Shown here in pieces: positions 36,392 to 45,110 of a stretch of DNA of 64,000 nt. Both the position numbers and the translations under genes were made by a program. Source of the stretch: HXMU1420-13 sp965229525 (GTDB lineage: Bacteria; Bacteroidota; Rhodothermia; Balneolales; Balneolaceae); NCBI GenBank assembly GCA_965229525.1, contig OZ245886.1, forward strand, positions 744,001 to 808,000. The letters are read 5' to 3'. Within the stretch, counting starts at the first letter, position 1; the number at the start of each line of letters is the position of its first letter. The notes beneath the pieces are model-generated. The model was not told the DNA's origin and made no database searches. It was given only the letters and a program-made list of their open reading frames with translations.

Positions 36392-36889
36392 ATGGATAAA
36401 TACTCATTACCACAAAAAATTGGTTACGGACTAGTTATTGCACTAGCCGCACTTCAATTCTTTCAAATTGACAAAACAAATCCGGTTACTGACCCTGAAT
36501 TGGACTTCTTAAATATCGTGGACACCCCCGATGAAGTTGCAACAATATTAAAAACAGCTTGCTACGACTGCCATTCCAGTCAAACAGTGTATCCATGGTA
36601 TACGAACCTGCAACCTGTTGGCTGGTGGGTTCAAGACCATGTTAATCATAGCAAAGAGTATTTAGACTTCTCTATTTGGGGTGAATATTCAGAAGATCGT
36701 GCTGATCATAAACTAGAAGAAATAGTTGAATACACCTTAAACGGTGAAATGCCTCTCCGTTCTTATACATGGATGCATCCAGAAGCTCGCCTTACCGAAG
36801 AACAACGTGAAATGTTTGCTGCCTGGTTTGAAGATCAACGAGCTATATTGCAAGCAGATACCTCCTCTTCTCCTTCCGCCGGAAATTAA
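36392..36889 (+). CDS. Haem-binding domain protein
   Basis: A 165-aa protein with one N-terminal membrane helix (GYGLVIALAALQFF) and a single haem c motif CYDCH in TACYDCHSSQTVYPWY near residues 54-69. The following QPVGWWVQDHVNHSKEYLDFS and MPLRSYTWMHPEARLTEEQ match the small haem-binding domain family of Bacteroidota. It is probably anchored in the inner membrane with haem in the periplasm. It precedes a di-haem peroxidase and may pass electrons to it. Confidence 0.82.
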   Translation: MDKYSLPQKIGYGLVIALAALQFFQIDKTNPVTDPELDFLNIVDTPDEVATILKTACYDCHSSQTVYPWYTNLQPVGWWVQDHVNHSKEYLDFSIWGEYSEDRADHKLEEIVEYTLNGEMPLRSYTWMHPEARLTEEQREMFAAWFEDQRAILQADTSSSPSAGN

Positions 36890-36957
36890 TTTCTAATTTC
36901 TTTTAGGGGTACTCGATAGCTCGGGTGTATTTAAATCAAATACATCACGAGGTACCT

Positions 36958-38100
36958 ATGAACTATCGGCTAATTCTTCTTTTCCTTTTTCTTACGATCT
37001 CTTGCTCAGAGGTACAAAATTCTGTTGATAACGATGTCCTTGAAGAAGCGGTGGCACTGGGCCAGTACCTAAATATACCCGACCAAGCATATAATTATGC
37101 TGATCCGGAGCTGCCGGCTTTCTTCAATTTAGATGCAAATACTGATCAATTAAATACGCCAAATAATAATCCAATTACGGATTGGGGCGCCACATTAGGT
37201 AGAGTTCTGTTTTATGATGTCAATCTTTCTGCTAATAACGCGGTATCATGTGCATCATGCCATGAACAAAGTGCGGGTTTCTCGGATAGCAACAGATTTA
37301 GTGAAGGATTTGATGGAGATGAGACGGGTAGAAATTCTATGGGACTTTCAAACTCCATGTATTATGAAAACGGACATTTCTTTTGGGATGAACGGGCAGA
37401 ATCACTAGAAGAACAGGTGTTAATGCCCATTCAAGATGAAATAGAAATGGGGTTAACCTTAGATGAATTGGTTACTAAAGTTGAAAATCAGCCTTACTAC
37501 CCTACCCTTTTCGAGAGTGCCTTTGGAGATACGGATATAAATTCAGATCGAATTTCACTTGCACTCGCTCAGTTTGTTCGTTCATTGATTTCATATCAAT
37601 CAAAGTATGATGATGGTCGCGCAGCTGTAAACAGACCTGATGATGATTTCCCAAATTTCACTGAAATAGAAAACCTTGGTAAGAGACTCTTTTTCTCCAA
37701 TCGAACAGAATGTTCCAGTTGCCATACTTCTGATATGTTTGTTGGAGATCGTGCAAGAAATAATGGATTAGATGTGGTGTTAACCGATCTGGGTTTAGGT
37801 GCGGTAAATGGAAATGCAAACGACGATGGAAAATTTAAGACCGGTTCACTTAGAAATGTGGAATTAACCGCTCCATATATGCACGATGGAAGATTCGAAA
37901 CCTTGGAAGAAGTAGTTGAGCATTATAACTCTGGTGTTCAGAACAGCCCAAATCTTGATAATCGATTAAGAGAAAACAACCAGCCAATTAGAATGAATCT
38001 CACTCAACAAGAGATGGATGCCCTGGTTGCATTCATGAAAACACTCACAGATCAAGAGTTTATAACCGATCCTAAATTTGCCAACCCATTTTTAGAATGA
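36958..38100 (+). CDS. Di-haem cytochrome c peroxidase / MauG family lipoprotein
   Basis: A protein of about 380 aa with a lipoprotein signal (LFLFLTISC). Two haem c sites are CASCH (followed by EQSAGFSD) and CSSCH (followed by TSDMFVG). LGRVLFYDVNLSANNAVSC, GHFFWDERAESLEEQ and ELTAPYMHDGRFETLEEVVEHY are typical of the bacterial cytochrome c peroxidase/MauG family. It would reduce hydrogen peroxide or oxidise a substrate in the periplasm. I chose the ATG at 36958, which has AGG at a fitting distance, over a GTG at 36925. A terminator follows. Confidence 0.9.
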   Translation: MNYRLILLFLFLTISCSEVQNSVDNDVLEEAVALGQYLNIPDQAYNYADPELPAFFNLDANTDQLNTPNNNPITDWGATLGRVLFYDVNLSANNAVSCASCHEQSAGFSDSNRFSEGFDGDETGRNSMGLSNSMYYENGHFFWDERAESLEEQVLMPIQDEIEMGLTLDELVTKVENQPYYPTLFESAFGDTDINSDRISLALAQFVRSLISYQSKYDDGRAAVNRPDDDFPNFTEIENLGKRLFFSNRTECSSCHTSDMFVGDRARNNGLDVVLTDLGLGAVNGNANDDGKFKTGSLRNVELTAPYMHDGRFETLEEVVEHYNSGVQNSPNLDNRLRENNQPIRMNLTQQEMDALVAFMKTLTDQEFITDPKFANPFLE

Positions 38101-38120
38101 CCAACAAACCCGAGATGTAA

Positions 38121-38152
38121 AAGGTATGCTTTGACAGGCATACCTTTTTTTA
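38121..38152 (+). terminator. Rho-independent terminator
   Basis: AAGGTATGC (38121-38129) pairs perfectly with GCATACCTT (38138-38146) around an 8-nt loop, with a T run to about 38151. It ends the transcript of the peroxidase gene. Confidence 0.9.
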
Positions 38153-38292
38153 TTTAAAGCAATAAATTGAATAACTTGTTGCATCAAAATCATCTAAACG
38201 ATGCAACCATTGTTGCACTGTTAATACGTAACTTATAGAAGGAAAAGGAAGCGATCGGCGAATTGAAGTACTTTCAGACATTAATACTAAGT

Positions 38293-39243
38293 ATGAGAAC
38301 TCTTTCAATCGCTTCTGTAATTTCGATTTTATTTGCAATTACGTTAACGGCCCAGAATTTTGATGTTACTAGAACCAACGTCACTTTTGATAATGGGCGA
38401 TTTACTCTCCACGGAGAGTTAGTAATTCCCGATACAGCCCAAAATGCACCTGTTTTAGTTTTTCTGGTTGGATCTGGTGCAAATTCCTCGCACCGAACTT
38501 TGTATAAAGAATTTGTTGAAGAAAACCTTGAAAAACAGTTTTTAGAAGAGGGATTTGCACTTCTGTATTTCGATAAGAGAGGAGTCGGTCGGTCCCAAGG
38601 GAGATGGCAAAGAACAAATTTATATGAGCGAGCTGCGGATGCTAAATCAGCTATCGATTTTTTAAAAACTCAGGGCAGAATTGATGCTTCCAGAATTGGA
38701 GTAGTTGGTCATAGTCAGGGTGGGTGGGTAGCTCAAATAATGGGCGATAGATATCGGGAGGATATAAAAATAGTGGCTTCTTTAGCAGCTCCTACCTTCG
38801 ACATCAAACTAAAATTAACCAATGAATACTATAGCGACAATTTGTGTGCGGGTATACCGGATAATGAAGCGTTCGACCGTGCAGGTAAAAAAGCAATATC
38901 TGATATAAACTGGGTATCTTGGTTTCCGGTGAGAAAACAATGGCGACAACTTCGCGAGCTTAGATTTTTTGATCCCGCCCCTCACCTACTGGAACTCAAT
39001 ATGCCAACTTTCTTTGCGTTCGCAGAAAATGATGCTGATGTATATCCGGGATGGGCTATCGGGGTTTTAAATGAAACCTTTAATAACAGTGTGCCAGACT
39101 ATTTCAGTTTGCAAATCATCCCTAATGCAAATCACGATTTTAAAATGGTAGAGATGTGTGCTTCGCAAGAAGAAAGTGACGAAGCTGAATATTCTGAGTT
39201 TTTCCAGCAGGTTTTTAAAAGCTGGATTCTAAATAATCTCTAG
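38293..39243 (+). CDS. Secreted alpha/beta hydrolase
   Basis: About 316 aa from the ATG at 38293, with a signal peptide (IASVISILFAITLTAQ). The alpha/beta hydrolase fold shows VLVFLVGSGANSSH (oxyanion region), LLYFDKRGVGRS, the nucleophile elbow VVGHSQGGWVA, ENDADVYPGWA (acid) and NANHDF (catalytic His). The family hydrolyses esters or peptides. A TTG at 38263 is a less likely start. Its stop shares the CTAG palindrome with the opposing downstream gene. Confidence 0.85.
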   Translation: MRTLSIASVISILFAITLTAQNFDVTRTNVTFDNGRFTLHGELVIPDTAQNAPVLVFLVGSGANSSHRTLYKEFVEENLEKQFLEEGFALLYFDKRGVGRSQGRWQRTNLYERAADAKSAIDFLKTQGRIDASRIGVVGHSQGGWVAQIMGDRYREDIKIVASLAAPTFDIKLKLTNEYYSDNLCAGIPDNEAFDRAGKKAISDINWVSWFPVRKQWRQLRELRFFDPAPHLLELNMPTFFAFAENDADVYPGWAIGVLNETFNNSVPDYFSLQIIPNANHDFKMVEMCASQEESDEAEYSEFFQQVFKSWILNNL

Positions 39244-39971
39244 AGCTCTCTGATCCAAATATTACGAAATTGAACAGGATCGCCATGATCTTGTAATTCC
39301 AACGGTAATTTTGATTCATGCGCTTCGTAATGTGGAACACCGATGTAAAGTGTTGGACCCAATAACCCCACATTATTTTGAACTAATACCCCATTATGAA
39401 AAACGGTTATACGGGCCGGTGAAACTAATGTCCCCTTTTCAGAGAACTTTGGTGCCATAAATATAATGTCATACTCCTGCCAGGTTCCAGCAGGTTTAGA
39501 AGCATTTACTAATGGAATATGTTGTTTATAAACTGAGGCTGCCTGACCATTTGCATAGGTTGGATTTGCATTCGAATTTAGTACCTGAACTTCGTAACGT
39601 CCCATAAAAAATATCCCGCTGTTACTATATAATTGCCCTTCTTTACCTTCGGCCACCGGCGACATCCACTCAATATGAAGTTGAACATCTGCAAATGCTT
39701 GTTTTGTTTTGATAAATCCACTTCCAGGTACAACGGTTACAATACCATTTTCAACCTGCCATGGGGCATTACCACTGTTTCCAGAACTGATCCAGGAATC
39801 AAGATTTGAGCCATCAAATAAAACGATAGCATCAGAAGGTGGTAAATTTCCCACTCCTGGAGTAACCAATTCAAGATCCTTATATACTTCTGTAGCCTCA
39901 GGAACTTGTGCTTGTGCGAAAAGCAATGTTGATAAAAGGATATTTAGTAAAATGGAGTGTTTGAGAAACAT
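39240..39971 (-). CDS. DUF1080 family protein (3-keto-disaccharide hydrolase-like)
   Basis: A 243-aa exported protein (signal ending LLFAQAQ). The core shows IVLFDGSNLDSWISSG, WQVENGIVTVVPGSGFIKTK, LHIEWMSPV, GRYEVQVLNS and QEYDIIFMAPKF, which define the DUF1080 concanavalin-like fold. Some members cleave 3-keto-glycosides. Substrate is unknown here and no other catabolic gene adjoins it. It is convergent with the alpha/beta hydrolase. Confidence 0.87.
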   Translation of the reverse strand: MFLKHSILLNILLSTLLFAQAQVPEATEVYKDLELVTPGVGNLPPSDAIVLFDGSNLDSWISSGNSGNAPWQVENGIVTVVPGSGFIKTKQAFADVQLHIEWMSPVAEGKEGQLYSNSGIFFMGRYEVQVLNSNANPTYANGQAASVYKQHIPLVNASKPAGTWQEYDIIFMAPKFSEKGTLVSPARITVFHNGVLVQNNVGLLGPTLYIGVPHYEAHESKLPLELQDHGDPVQFRNIWIREL

Positions 39972-40029
39972 TTTCTTGGGTCTAAAGTTATTTAGCTGAT
40001 CATATGAAATAAAACCTACTAGTCAAAAA

Positions 40030-40791
40030 ATGAAAGCTTCATCAAATCAAGAGCATCGATCTATTATATTTATCTTACCTATTGTAGTTCTTTCATTTGC
40101 AATAACCAGTTGTACTACCCCCTACAATGCTATGTATTCCACTGGATATGGAAGCTCCTCAATTCGAGGTGTAGATTATAAAGATGAGAGTTTGGCCGAA
40201 TCTCTTTTCAATTCAGATAATTCTGTGCTCAGCAATCAGGTTGTCGACGAAATACTATCCGGAGAAATTGAATTCCCAGATTCTGCTAAAATTGCTGTTT
40301 TGAAGTTCCCGGATAATTATTCCAATCCATATGGGAGTTATCTAAGCGAAACCTATCTTAAAAATACTCAGGCTTACCTAGATACTATATCAACGGTTTT
40401 ATCAAACACCGGCCATTTTGAAGATGTTGTGTTACTCCCTAATCTACTTACTCCGGCTCGTCCAACTATTCCGTTGATAAGAGAAGCAGCTGTTCGACTA
40501 CAAGCCGAATATATCCTTGTTTATAAAATCAACTCAAATATATATAGCAAATATCGGGCTTTTAAGAGTAATGAGTACAAAGCTTTTTCTACTATTGAAA
40601 TGGTATTAATTCATACCAGAACAGGTGTAATTCCATACACTCATATCGAAACTCAAGAAGCATTCAGAAGAAAATCACGAGAAGACACTGATGACAATGA
40701 AGCCATTGCCAATGTGATTAAATCAGCCACATTGAATTCTTTAGATGGAGCAACCTCTGAGCTAACTAGATTTCTCAACTCGAAGTTTTAG
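40030..40791 (+). CDS. Uncharacterised lipoprotein
   Basis: A 253-aa lipoprotein with lipobox FAITSC and no domain I can name with confidence. The segments KIAVLKFPDNYSNPYGSYL, FEDVVLLPNLL, AAVRLQAEYILVYKINSN and VLIHTRTGVIPY suggest a Rossmann-like fold of the kind seen in GNA1162/CsgG-type outer-membrane lipoproteins, but this is weak. It overlaps the end of the opposing HEAT-cyclophilin gene by 4 bp. Confidence 0.6.
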   Translation: MKASSNQEHRSIIFILPIVVLSFAITSCTTPYNAMYSTGYGSSSIRGVDYKDESLAESLFNSDNSVLSNQVVDEILSGEIEFPDSAKIAVLKFPDNYSNPYGSYLSETYLKNTQAYLDTISTVLSNTGHFEDVVLLPNLLTPARPTIPLIREAAVRLQAEYILVYKINSNIYSKYRAFKSNEYKAFSTIEMVLIHTRTGVIPYTHIETQEAFRRKSREDTDDNEAIANVIKSATLNSLDGATSELTRFLNSKF

Positions 40792-42785
40792 TACCAGTAC
40801 ATTCGTGTAATTACATCACCCTGAACGATTCGATCCACAACATCCATACCTTCAACAACCTCACCAATTACAGAATATCGACCGTTTAAATGCGGTTTCC
40901 ATTGATGCATTATGAAAAACTGGCTGCCTTCAGTATCTGTACCTGCACTGGCAATCCCTACTACGCCACGATTATACATAGTTGAGCTTGCTTCTGTTGG
41001 GACCACATATCCCGGACCGCCAAATCCATCTCGTGATTCTACATCGCCACCCTGAATTACAAAATTTGGAATCACCCGATGAAAAGGTGTGTTTTGATAA
41101 GCACCGGCTTTCATTAAGCTATCCATACCAGCGATTGTAACTGGCGTTACATCAATGTCTAGTTCTACAATGATTTCACCTTTGTTTGTTTCAATTACTA
41201 CATATGGATTTGCAGTTAGACTGGCAACTTGCGACCAATCCGGCTTTCTGAACTCTTCTGGGTAATAATCACCTTGTAAAATATCCCAACCCTGAGCAAG
41301 CAACGTTCTATTCAATGCCAGATTACCTTCCATTGCAAGAGAATCAATCAAAGACTGAGCCTTTTCTTCGAATCGAACAAATAAAACCTGAGAAAGAGAC
41401 TGAAATACTTCTACATCTTCAGGTAAACTAAATTCCGATAATAACTCCTCAATCATTGTGTAATCTTCATCTGGAAATACAAAAGAGTCCATAAAGATAG
41501 GAGTTAAAGATGTCGCTATAGACCGATCTCCTAATCTCGCAAGATTAAGAGTCAATTCTTTCACTACATCAACTTTCTCATTCTTGATAGTATCGTCCGC
41601 TTCAGGCCACCAACTAGCTAAATATTGAATAGCAGATAGTTTTAATAATCGATTTTCTTGATTAATGCCCTCAATAAGATTGTTAAAGAATTCTTCGTTT
41701 GAATATGCTTTTTCAATGATTTCGTACTTCAATAGCTGTAAAGCAGGGTTTTCACCAGCAATATTGAGTACCTGGTCAACATAATTTGATGGATCAACTA
41801 TCGTATTAAACGCCTCCATTCTTGCTAATGGATCTCGATAATCAATTAGTGCAATTTTATTCATGATGTCCCGAAATAACTTATCAGCTACTTCTGGATG
41901 TCGCTGAATTGCTTGTAACGCTGATATTTGAACGTTTGGATTTCGATGATCTAATAAGGCATTTAAAATTACCTGTGAATAATTGGTTGGTTCATTTCTT
42001 GCTATTGCTTGAGTAATTTCCACAGCAAGCTGAACATTCATTCTCTCATAACTCTCAATTGGAAAATGACGCAATACTCCATCAAGATTGTTCTCACTTA
42101 AAATTCGAACTAAACTTTGATTACCTTCATCGGTTGTCGGGTAATATTCATCCCATTTTAGCAGAGCATGTTGCTCTGCTTCTTCACTAAACTGTTTCCT
42201 TGCTCTATAATACCCATATAAGTACGCTTGGGTTTTTCTTCCCTCTTTTGTTGAAACTGCACGATCTATTAGTTGAATCTCTTCCTCAACGGATAACTCT
42301 AGTAATCTGGTTCTGGCTCCCATTGCATAAGCCAATTTATAATCAAAATCATGATCTCCGACTTCATTTGTATTCAAAAGTAATTCAAATGTTGATCTGT
42401 CCCCTACTTCGCTAAATAAAACCAGGAGCCCTGTTCTTAAGTGCGGCATATCATTCCAAAGTGTATGAAAATATTCAATGTGCTTTTCATTTAGATTTTT
42501 AAACCATAAAGACGCCCACGCATCATCTGTATTAGCTCTCATCACTTCCTGAATTTGATTATCTAAATCCTCGACTGGTGATTGAATCAAAGCTCTCCAT
42601 GCCTGCGCACGAATTATTGAATCAGGATGAGAAACGAATTCAAGGATTTGGTCACCATCGCGCTGGTAAATAGCCTCATAAAGTCTTGAATACTCTTCAG
42701 TAAAAACTCGCTTTGTTTCTGGATCAACCGTTGAACAACTAGTAACAGTTAGGAATAAAAAAGCCGCAGCAAAAAACCTATACAT
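40788..42785 (-). CDS. HEAT-repeat lipoprotein with C-terminal cyclophilin-type peptidyl-prolyl isomerase
   Basis: About 665 aa with a lipoprotein signal (FLFLTVTSC). The central part (about residues 60-480) consists of helical HEAT-like repeats (PNVQISALQAIQRHPEVADKLF and similar). The last 165 residues form a cyclophilin: NTPFHRVIPNFVIQGGD, GGPGYVVPTE, GVVGIASAGTDTEGSQFFIM and HLNGRYSVIGEVVEGMDVVD. It is likely a periplasm-facing folding factor with a protein-binding scaffold. I chose the start at 42785 since it gives a standard signal; the frame is open to 42815. It is divergent from lexA. Confidence 0.87.
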   Translation of the reverse strand: MYRFFAAAFLFLTVTSCSTVDPETKRVFTEEYSRLYEAIYQRDGDQILEFVSHPDSIIRAQAWRALIQSPVEDLDNQIQEVMRANTDDAWASLWFKNLNEKHIEYFHTLWNDMPHLRTGLLVLFSEVGDRSTFELLLNTNEVGDHDFDYKLAYAMGARTRLLELSVEEEIQLIDRAVSTKEGRKTQAYLYGYYRARKQFSEEAEQHALLKWDEYYPTTDEGNQSLVRILSENNLDGVLRHFPIESYERMNVQLAVEITQAIARNEPTNYSQVILNALLDHRNPNVQISALQAIQRHPEVADKLFRDIMNKIALIDYRDPLARMEAFNTIVDPSNYVDQVLNIAGENPALQLLKYEIIEKAYSNEEFFNNLIEGINQENRLLKLSAIQYLASWWPEADDTIKNEKVDVVKELTLNLARLGDRSIATSLTPIFMDSFVFPDEDYTMIEELLSEFSLPEDVEVFQSLSQVLFVRFEEKAQSLIDSLAMEGNLALNRTLLAQGWDILQGDYYPEEFRKPDWSQVASLTANPYVVIETNKGEIIVELDIDVTPVTIAGMDSLMKAGAYQNTPFHRVIPNFVIQGGDVESRDGFGGPGYVVPTEASSTMYNRGVVGIASAGTDTEGSQFFIMHQWKPHLNGRYSVIGEVVEGMDVVDRIVQGDVITRMYWY

Positions 42786-42865
42786 ATTTTGCACACATTT
42801 TAAGTTGAAGTTCATCCAAAATCTCCTTTATTTACACATGTTTTGTACATTAAATAAATTCACCT

Positions 42866-43522
42866 ATGGATAATGCGCATTTAACTCGAAAACAACAGGA
42901 ATTTTTTAGCTACATCATCGACTATAAAAATGAATATGATGTTTGGCCAACTTATCGGGAAATTGCCGAGCACTTCGGGTATAAATCACCAAATAGTGTT
43001 ACTCAAAACATACAGGCTTTATTAAAAAAGGGATACCTCGTAAAGAAGAATGATGAGGAATATGATTTACCACCTGAGAAGCAATCCTCCTTTGGAAACA
43101 ATGTGCAGGAAATGGGAATACCAATTCGCGGACTAATTGCAGCCGGATTCTTACAAGATGCTGTTGAGGCTGATTTAGGAAGTATTACGATGTCTACTCT
43201 CTTTCCTAACCTTGACAAATTATTTGCACTTCGAGTATCAGGCTTTAGCATGAAAGATGCCGAAATCTATGATGGAGATTTCGTGTTATTGATGGATACC
43301 GAACTTAATAATGGAGATATCGGGGCTGTTCTCTACAATGGTGAAACTACGTTAAAACATATCTATTGGGACGAAAATGGACTTCGACTAGAAGCTGCGA
43401 ACGAAGATTACGATGATATTTTTATTGCTCCAGATGTATTTGAAGAAGTTCGAATCATCGGAAAATATATCGGCCACGTTAATCGCCAGGGATTCCAAAG
43501 AGCACGTTCTAAAGTGGCTTAA
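42866..43522 (+). CDS. lexA: LexA repressor
   Basis: A 218-aa SOS repressor. The N-terminal winged helix (TRKQQEFFSYIIDY, YREIAEHFGYKSPNSVTQNIQALLKKGYL) is followed by the autocleavage domain. The Ala-Gly cleavage site is A93-G94 in GLIAAGF, the catalytic serine is S128 in SGFSMKD, and the lysine is K164 in TTLKHI. RecA filaments stimulate self-cleavage and SOS genes are released. It is divergent from the cyclophilin gene, with a short shared upstream region, and may be autoregulated from there. Confidence 0.95.
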   Translation: MDNAHLTRKQQEFFSYIIDYKNEYDVWPTYREIAEHFGYKSPNSVTQNIQALLKKGYLVKKNDEEYDLPPEKQSSFGNNVQEMGIPIRGLIAAGFLQDAVEADLGSITMSTLFPNLDKLFALRVSGFSMKDAEIYDGDFVLLMDTELNNGDIGAVLYNGETTLKHIYWDENGLRLEAANEDYDDIFIAPDVFEEVRIIGKYIGHVNRQGFQRARSKVA

Positions 43523-43631
43523 CACAATCAAAAGTTTTGTATTTGTAGCAACACTTTTGCTTTGAAATAAAGATTATCTTACCGTATCTTATCAAGCTCT
43601 GTTAAAATCGCAAAAACTAAGATATTTGAAC

Positions 43632-44114
43632 ATGTACGCGATCGTAAAAATTGGCGGACATCAATATAAAGTAGCTCAAGACGATACCTTGTTTGTAGAT
43701 AAACAAAATGTAGACGGAAGTGCAATTACTTTTGAAGATGTATTATTAGTAAAAGATGATAGTGGTGTTAAGGTTGGCACTCCAACTGTTGAAGGAGCTG
43801 CTGTAAATGCCACTCTTTTAGAAGATGTTAAATCTGACAAGGTTTTGGTCTTCAAAAAGAAAAGAAGAAAAGGTTATCAGAAAATGAACGGTCACCGTCA
43901 GGTAATGTCACAAATTAAGATTGATGGCATTTCGTTGAACGGCGCTGTGAAAAAAGCTGCTGCACCTGCTAAAGTAGAGGCAACTCCTGATGCCGGTGAA
44001 GCAAAAGAACTTACTGCAATGACTGTTGCAGAACTTAAAGCACTTGCTAAAGAACGAGGCATTGAAGGTTACTCAAGCTTGAAAAAAGCTGAATTAATCG
44101 AAGCCCTCAGCTAA
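43632..44114 (+). CDS. rplU: 50S ribosomal protein L21 with C-terminal extension
   Basis: Residues 1-about 103 are L21 (MYAIVKIGGHQYKVAQDD, VGTPTVEGAAV, FKKKRRKGYQKMNGHRQ). A linker rich in Ala, Pro and Lys is followed by about 35 residues (TAMTVAELKALAKERGIEG, SSLKKAELIEALS) that look like a SAP/Rho-N-type nucleic-acid-binding helix pair. L21 normally has about 100 residues, so the tail is an addition. I chose the ATG at 43632, the canonical L21 start. rpmA follows by 26 bp. Confidence 0.95.
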   Translation: MYAIVKIGGHQYKVAQDDTLFVDKQNVDGSAITFEDVLLVKDDSGVKVGTPTVEGAAVNATLLEDVKSDKVLVFKKKRRKGYQKMNGHRQVMSQIKIDGISLNGAVKKAAAPAKVEATPDAGEAKELTAMTVAELKALAKERGIEGYSSLKKAELIEALS

Positions 44115-44140
44115 ACTAAAAACTAAAACAACTCTAGAAA

Positions 44141-44398
44141 ATGGCACATAAGAAAGGTCAGGGTTCAACCAAAAACGGTAGAGATTCTGAAAGTAAACGA
44201 CTTGGTGTTAAAAAATTTGGTGGAGAATTTGTTCGAGCTGGTGGTATTATCGTTCGTCAGCGTGGAACTAAATTTCATCCTGGACTAAATGTACAACGTG
44301 GTGGCGATGACACGCTTTTTGCTGTTGCGGATGGTCACGTATCGTTTAGAGAAGCAAAAGGCGGACGTAAATTTGTAAATGTAGAAGTTTCTGCATAA
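44141..44398 (+). CDS. rpmA: 50S ribosomal protein L27
   Basis: An 85-aa L27 with the standard start MAHKKGQGSTKNGRDS and GGEFVRAGGIIVRQRGTKFHPG. L27 sits at the peptidyl-transferase centre. The N-terminal peptide shows no prepeptide cleaved in firmicutes. It forms the usual rplU-rpmA pair and is followed by a terminator. Confidence 0.98.
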   Translation: MAHKKGQGSTKNGRDSESKRLGVKKFGGEFVRAGGIIVRQRGTKFHPGLNVQRGGDDTLFAVADGHVSFREAKGGRKFVNVEVSA

Positions 44399-44417
44399 TC
44401 CGTATTAAAACAGTTTA

Positions 44418-44449
44418 AAAGCCGCGCCTCATCAGCGTGGCTTTTTTTA
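44418..44449 (+). terminator. Rho-independent terminator after rpmA
   Basis: AAAGCCGCGC (44418-44427) pairs with GCGTGGCTTT (44435-44444) with one G-T pair and a 7-nt loop, followed by a T run to 44448. It ends the rplU-rpmA transcript. Confidence 0.92.
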
Positions 44450-44459
44450 TATTCGCGAT

Positions 44460-45110
44460 ATGGAACATCCTATTATTAAAGGTCTAAATATTCCGGTTCG
44501 CACTATTTTCTGTATAGGTAGAAATTATGCCAAACATGCGGCAGAAATGGGGGCAAATGTTCCTACAACTCCTGTTGTCTTTCTAAAACCACTTTCATCA
44601 ATTTGTTTTGATGGAGACTCTGTTGAGCTTCCCTCAATATCTAAAAATGTTCACTATGAAGGTGAAATTGTTATTGCAATCGGGAAAATAGGTAAAAATA
44701 TCCCCGAAGATAAGGCAATGAACTTTATAAATGGGATTGGTTGTGGAATAGATTTTACTGCTCGTGATTTACAGCAAAGTGCCAAGTTAAATGGGTTACC
44801 CTGGAGTGTGGCGAAAGGATTTGACAATTTCGCGCCAATAAGCACATTTAAGCCAATAAATGATATTGATCTACTTTCCTTAGATATAAAGCTTACTCAA
44901 AATGGTGTAATTCGTCAGGTTGGGTCAATAACGGACATGATATTTAGTATACCTTATTTGGTAAGCTATTTATCAAACATTGTTACACTGTACCCCGGTG
45001 ATCTAATTTTTACGGGAACACCAAACGGCGTTGGTCAAGTAATAGAGGGTGATGTGATTACCACAACTATTCCATCTTTAGACTGTTCTGTTACAGTTCA
45101 AATTACCTGA
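44460..45110 (+). CDS. Fumarylacetoacetate hydrolase family protein
   Basis: A 216-aa member of the FAH superfamily. Signatures are IFCIGRNYAKHAAEMG at about 16-31, HYEGEIVIAIGK with metal-binding Glu residues, GIGCGIDFTARDLQ, and FTGTPNGVGQVIEGD at the end. Small family members hydrolyse or decarboxylate acylpyruvates or oxaloacetate. The exact substrate is unknown. The stop overlaps the next start by one base (TGATG). Confidence 0.9.
   Translation: MEHPIIKGLNIPVRTIFCIGRNYAKHAAEMGANVPTTPVVFLKPLSSICFDGDSVELPSISKNVHYEGEIVIAIGKIGKNIPEDKAMNFINGIGCGIDFTARDLQQSAKLNGLPWSVAKGFDNFAPISTFKPINDIDLLSLDIKLTQNGVIRQVGSITDMIFSIPYLVSYLSNIVTLYPGDLIFTGTPNGVGQVIEGDVITTTIPSLDCSVTVQIT

Noticed and set aside
39240..39243. 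CTAG shared by two opposing stop codons
   Set aside because: Convergent genes with overlapping stops are common in compact genomes and need no special explanation.
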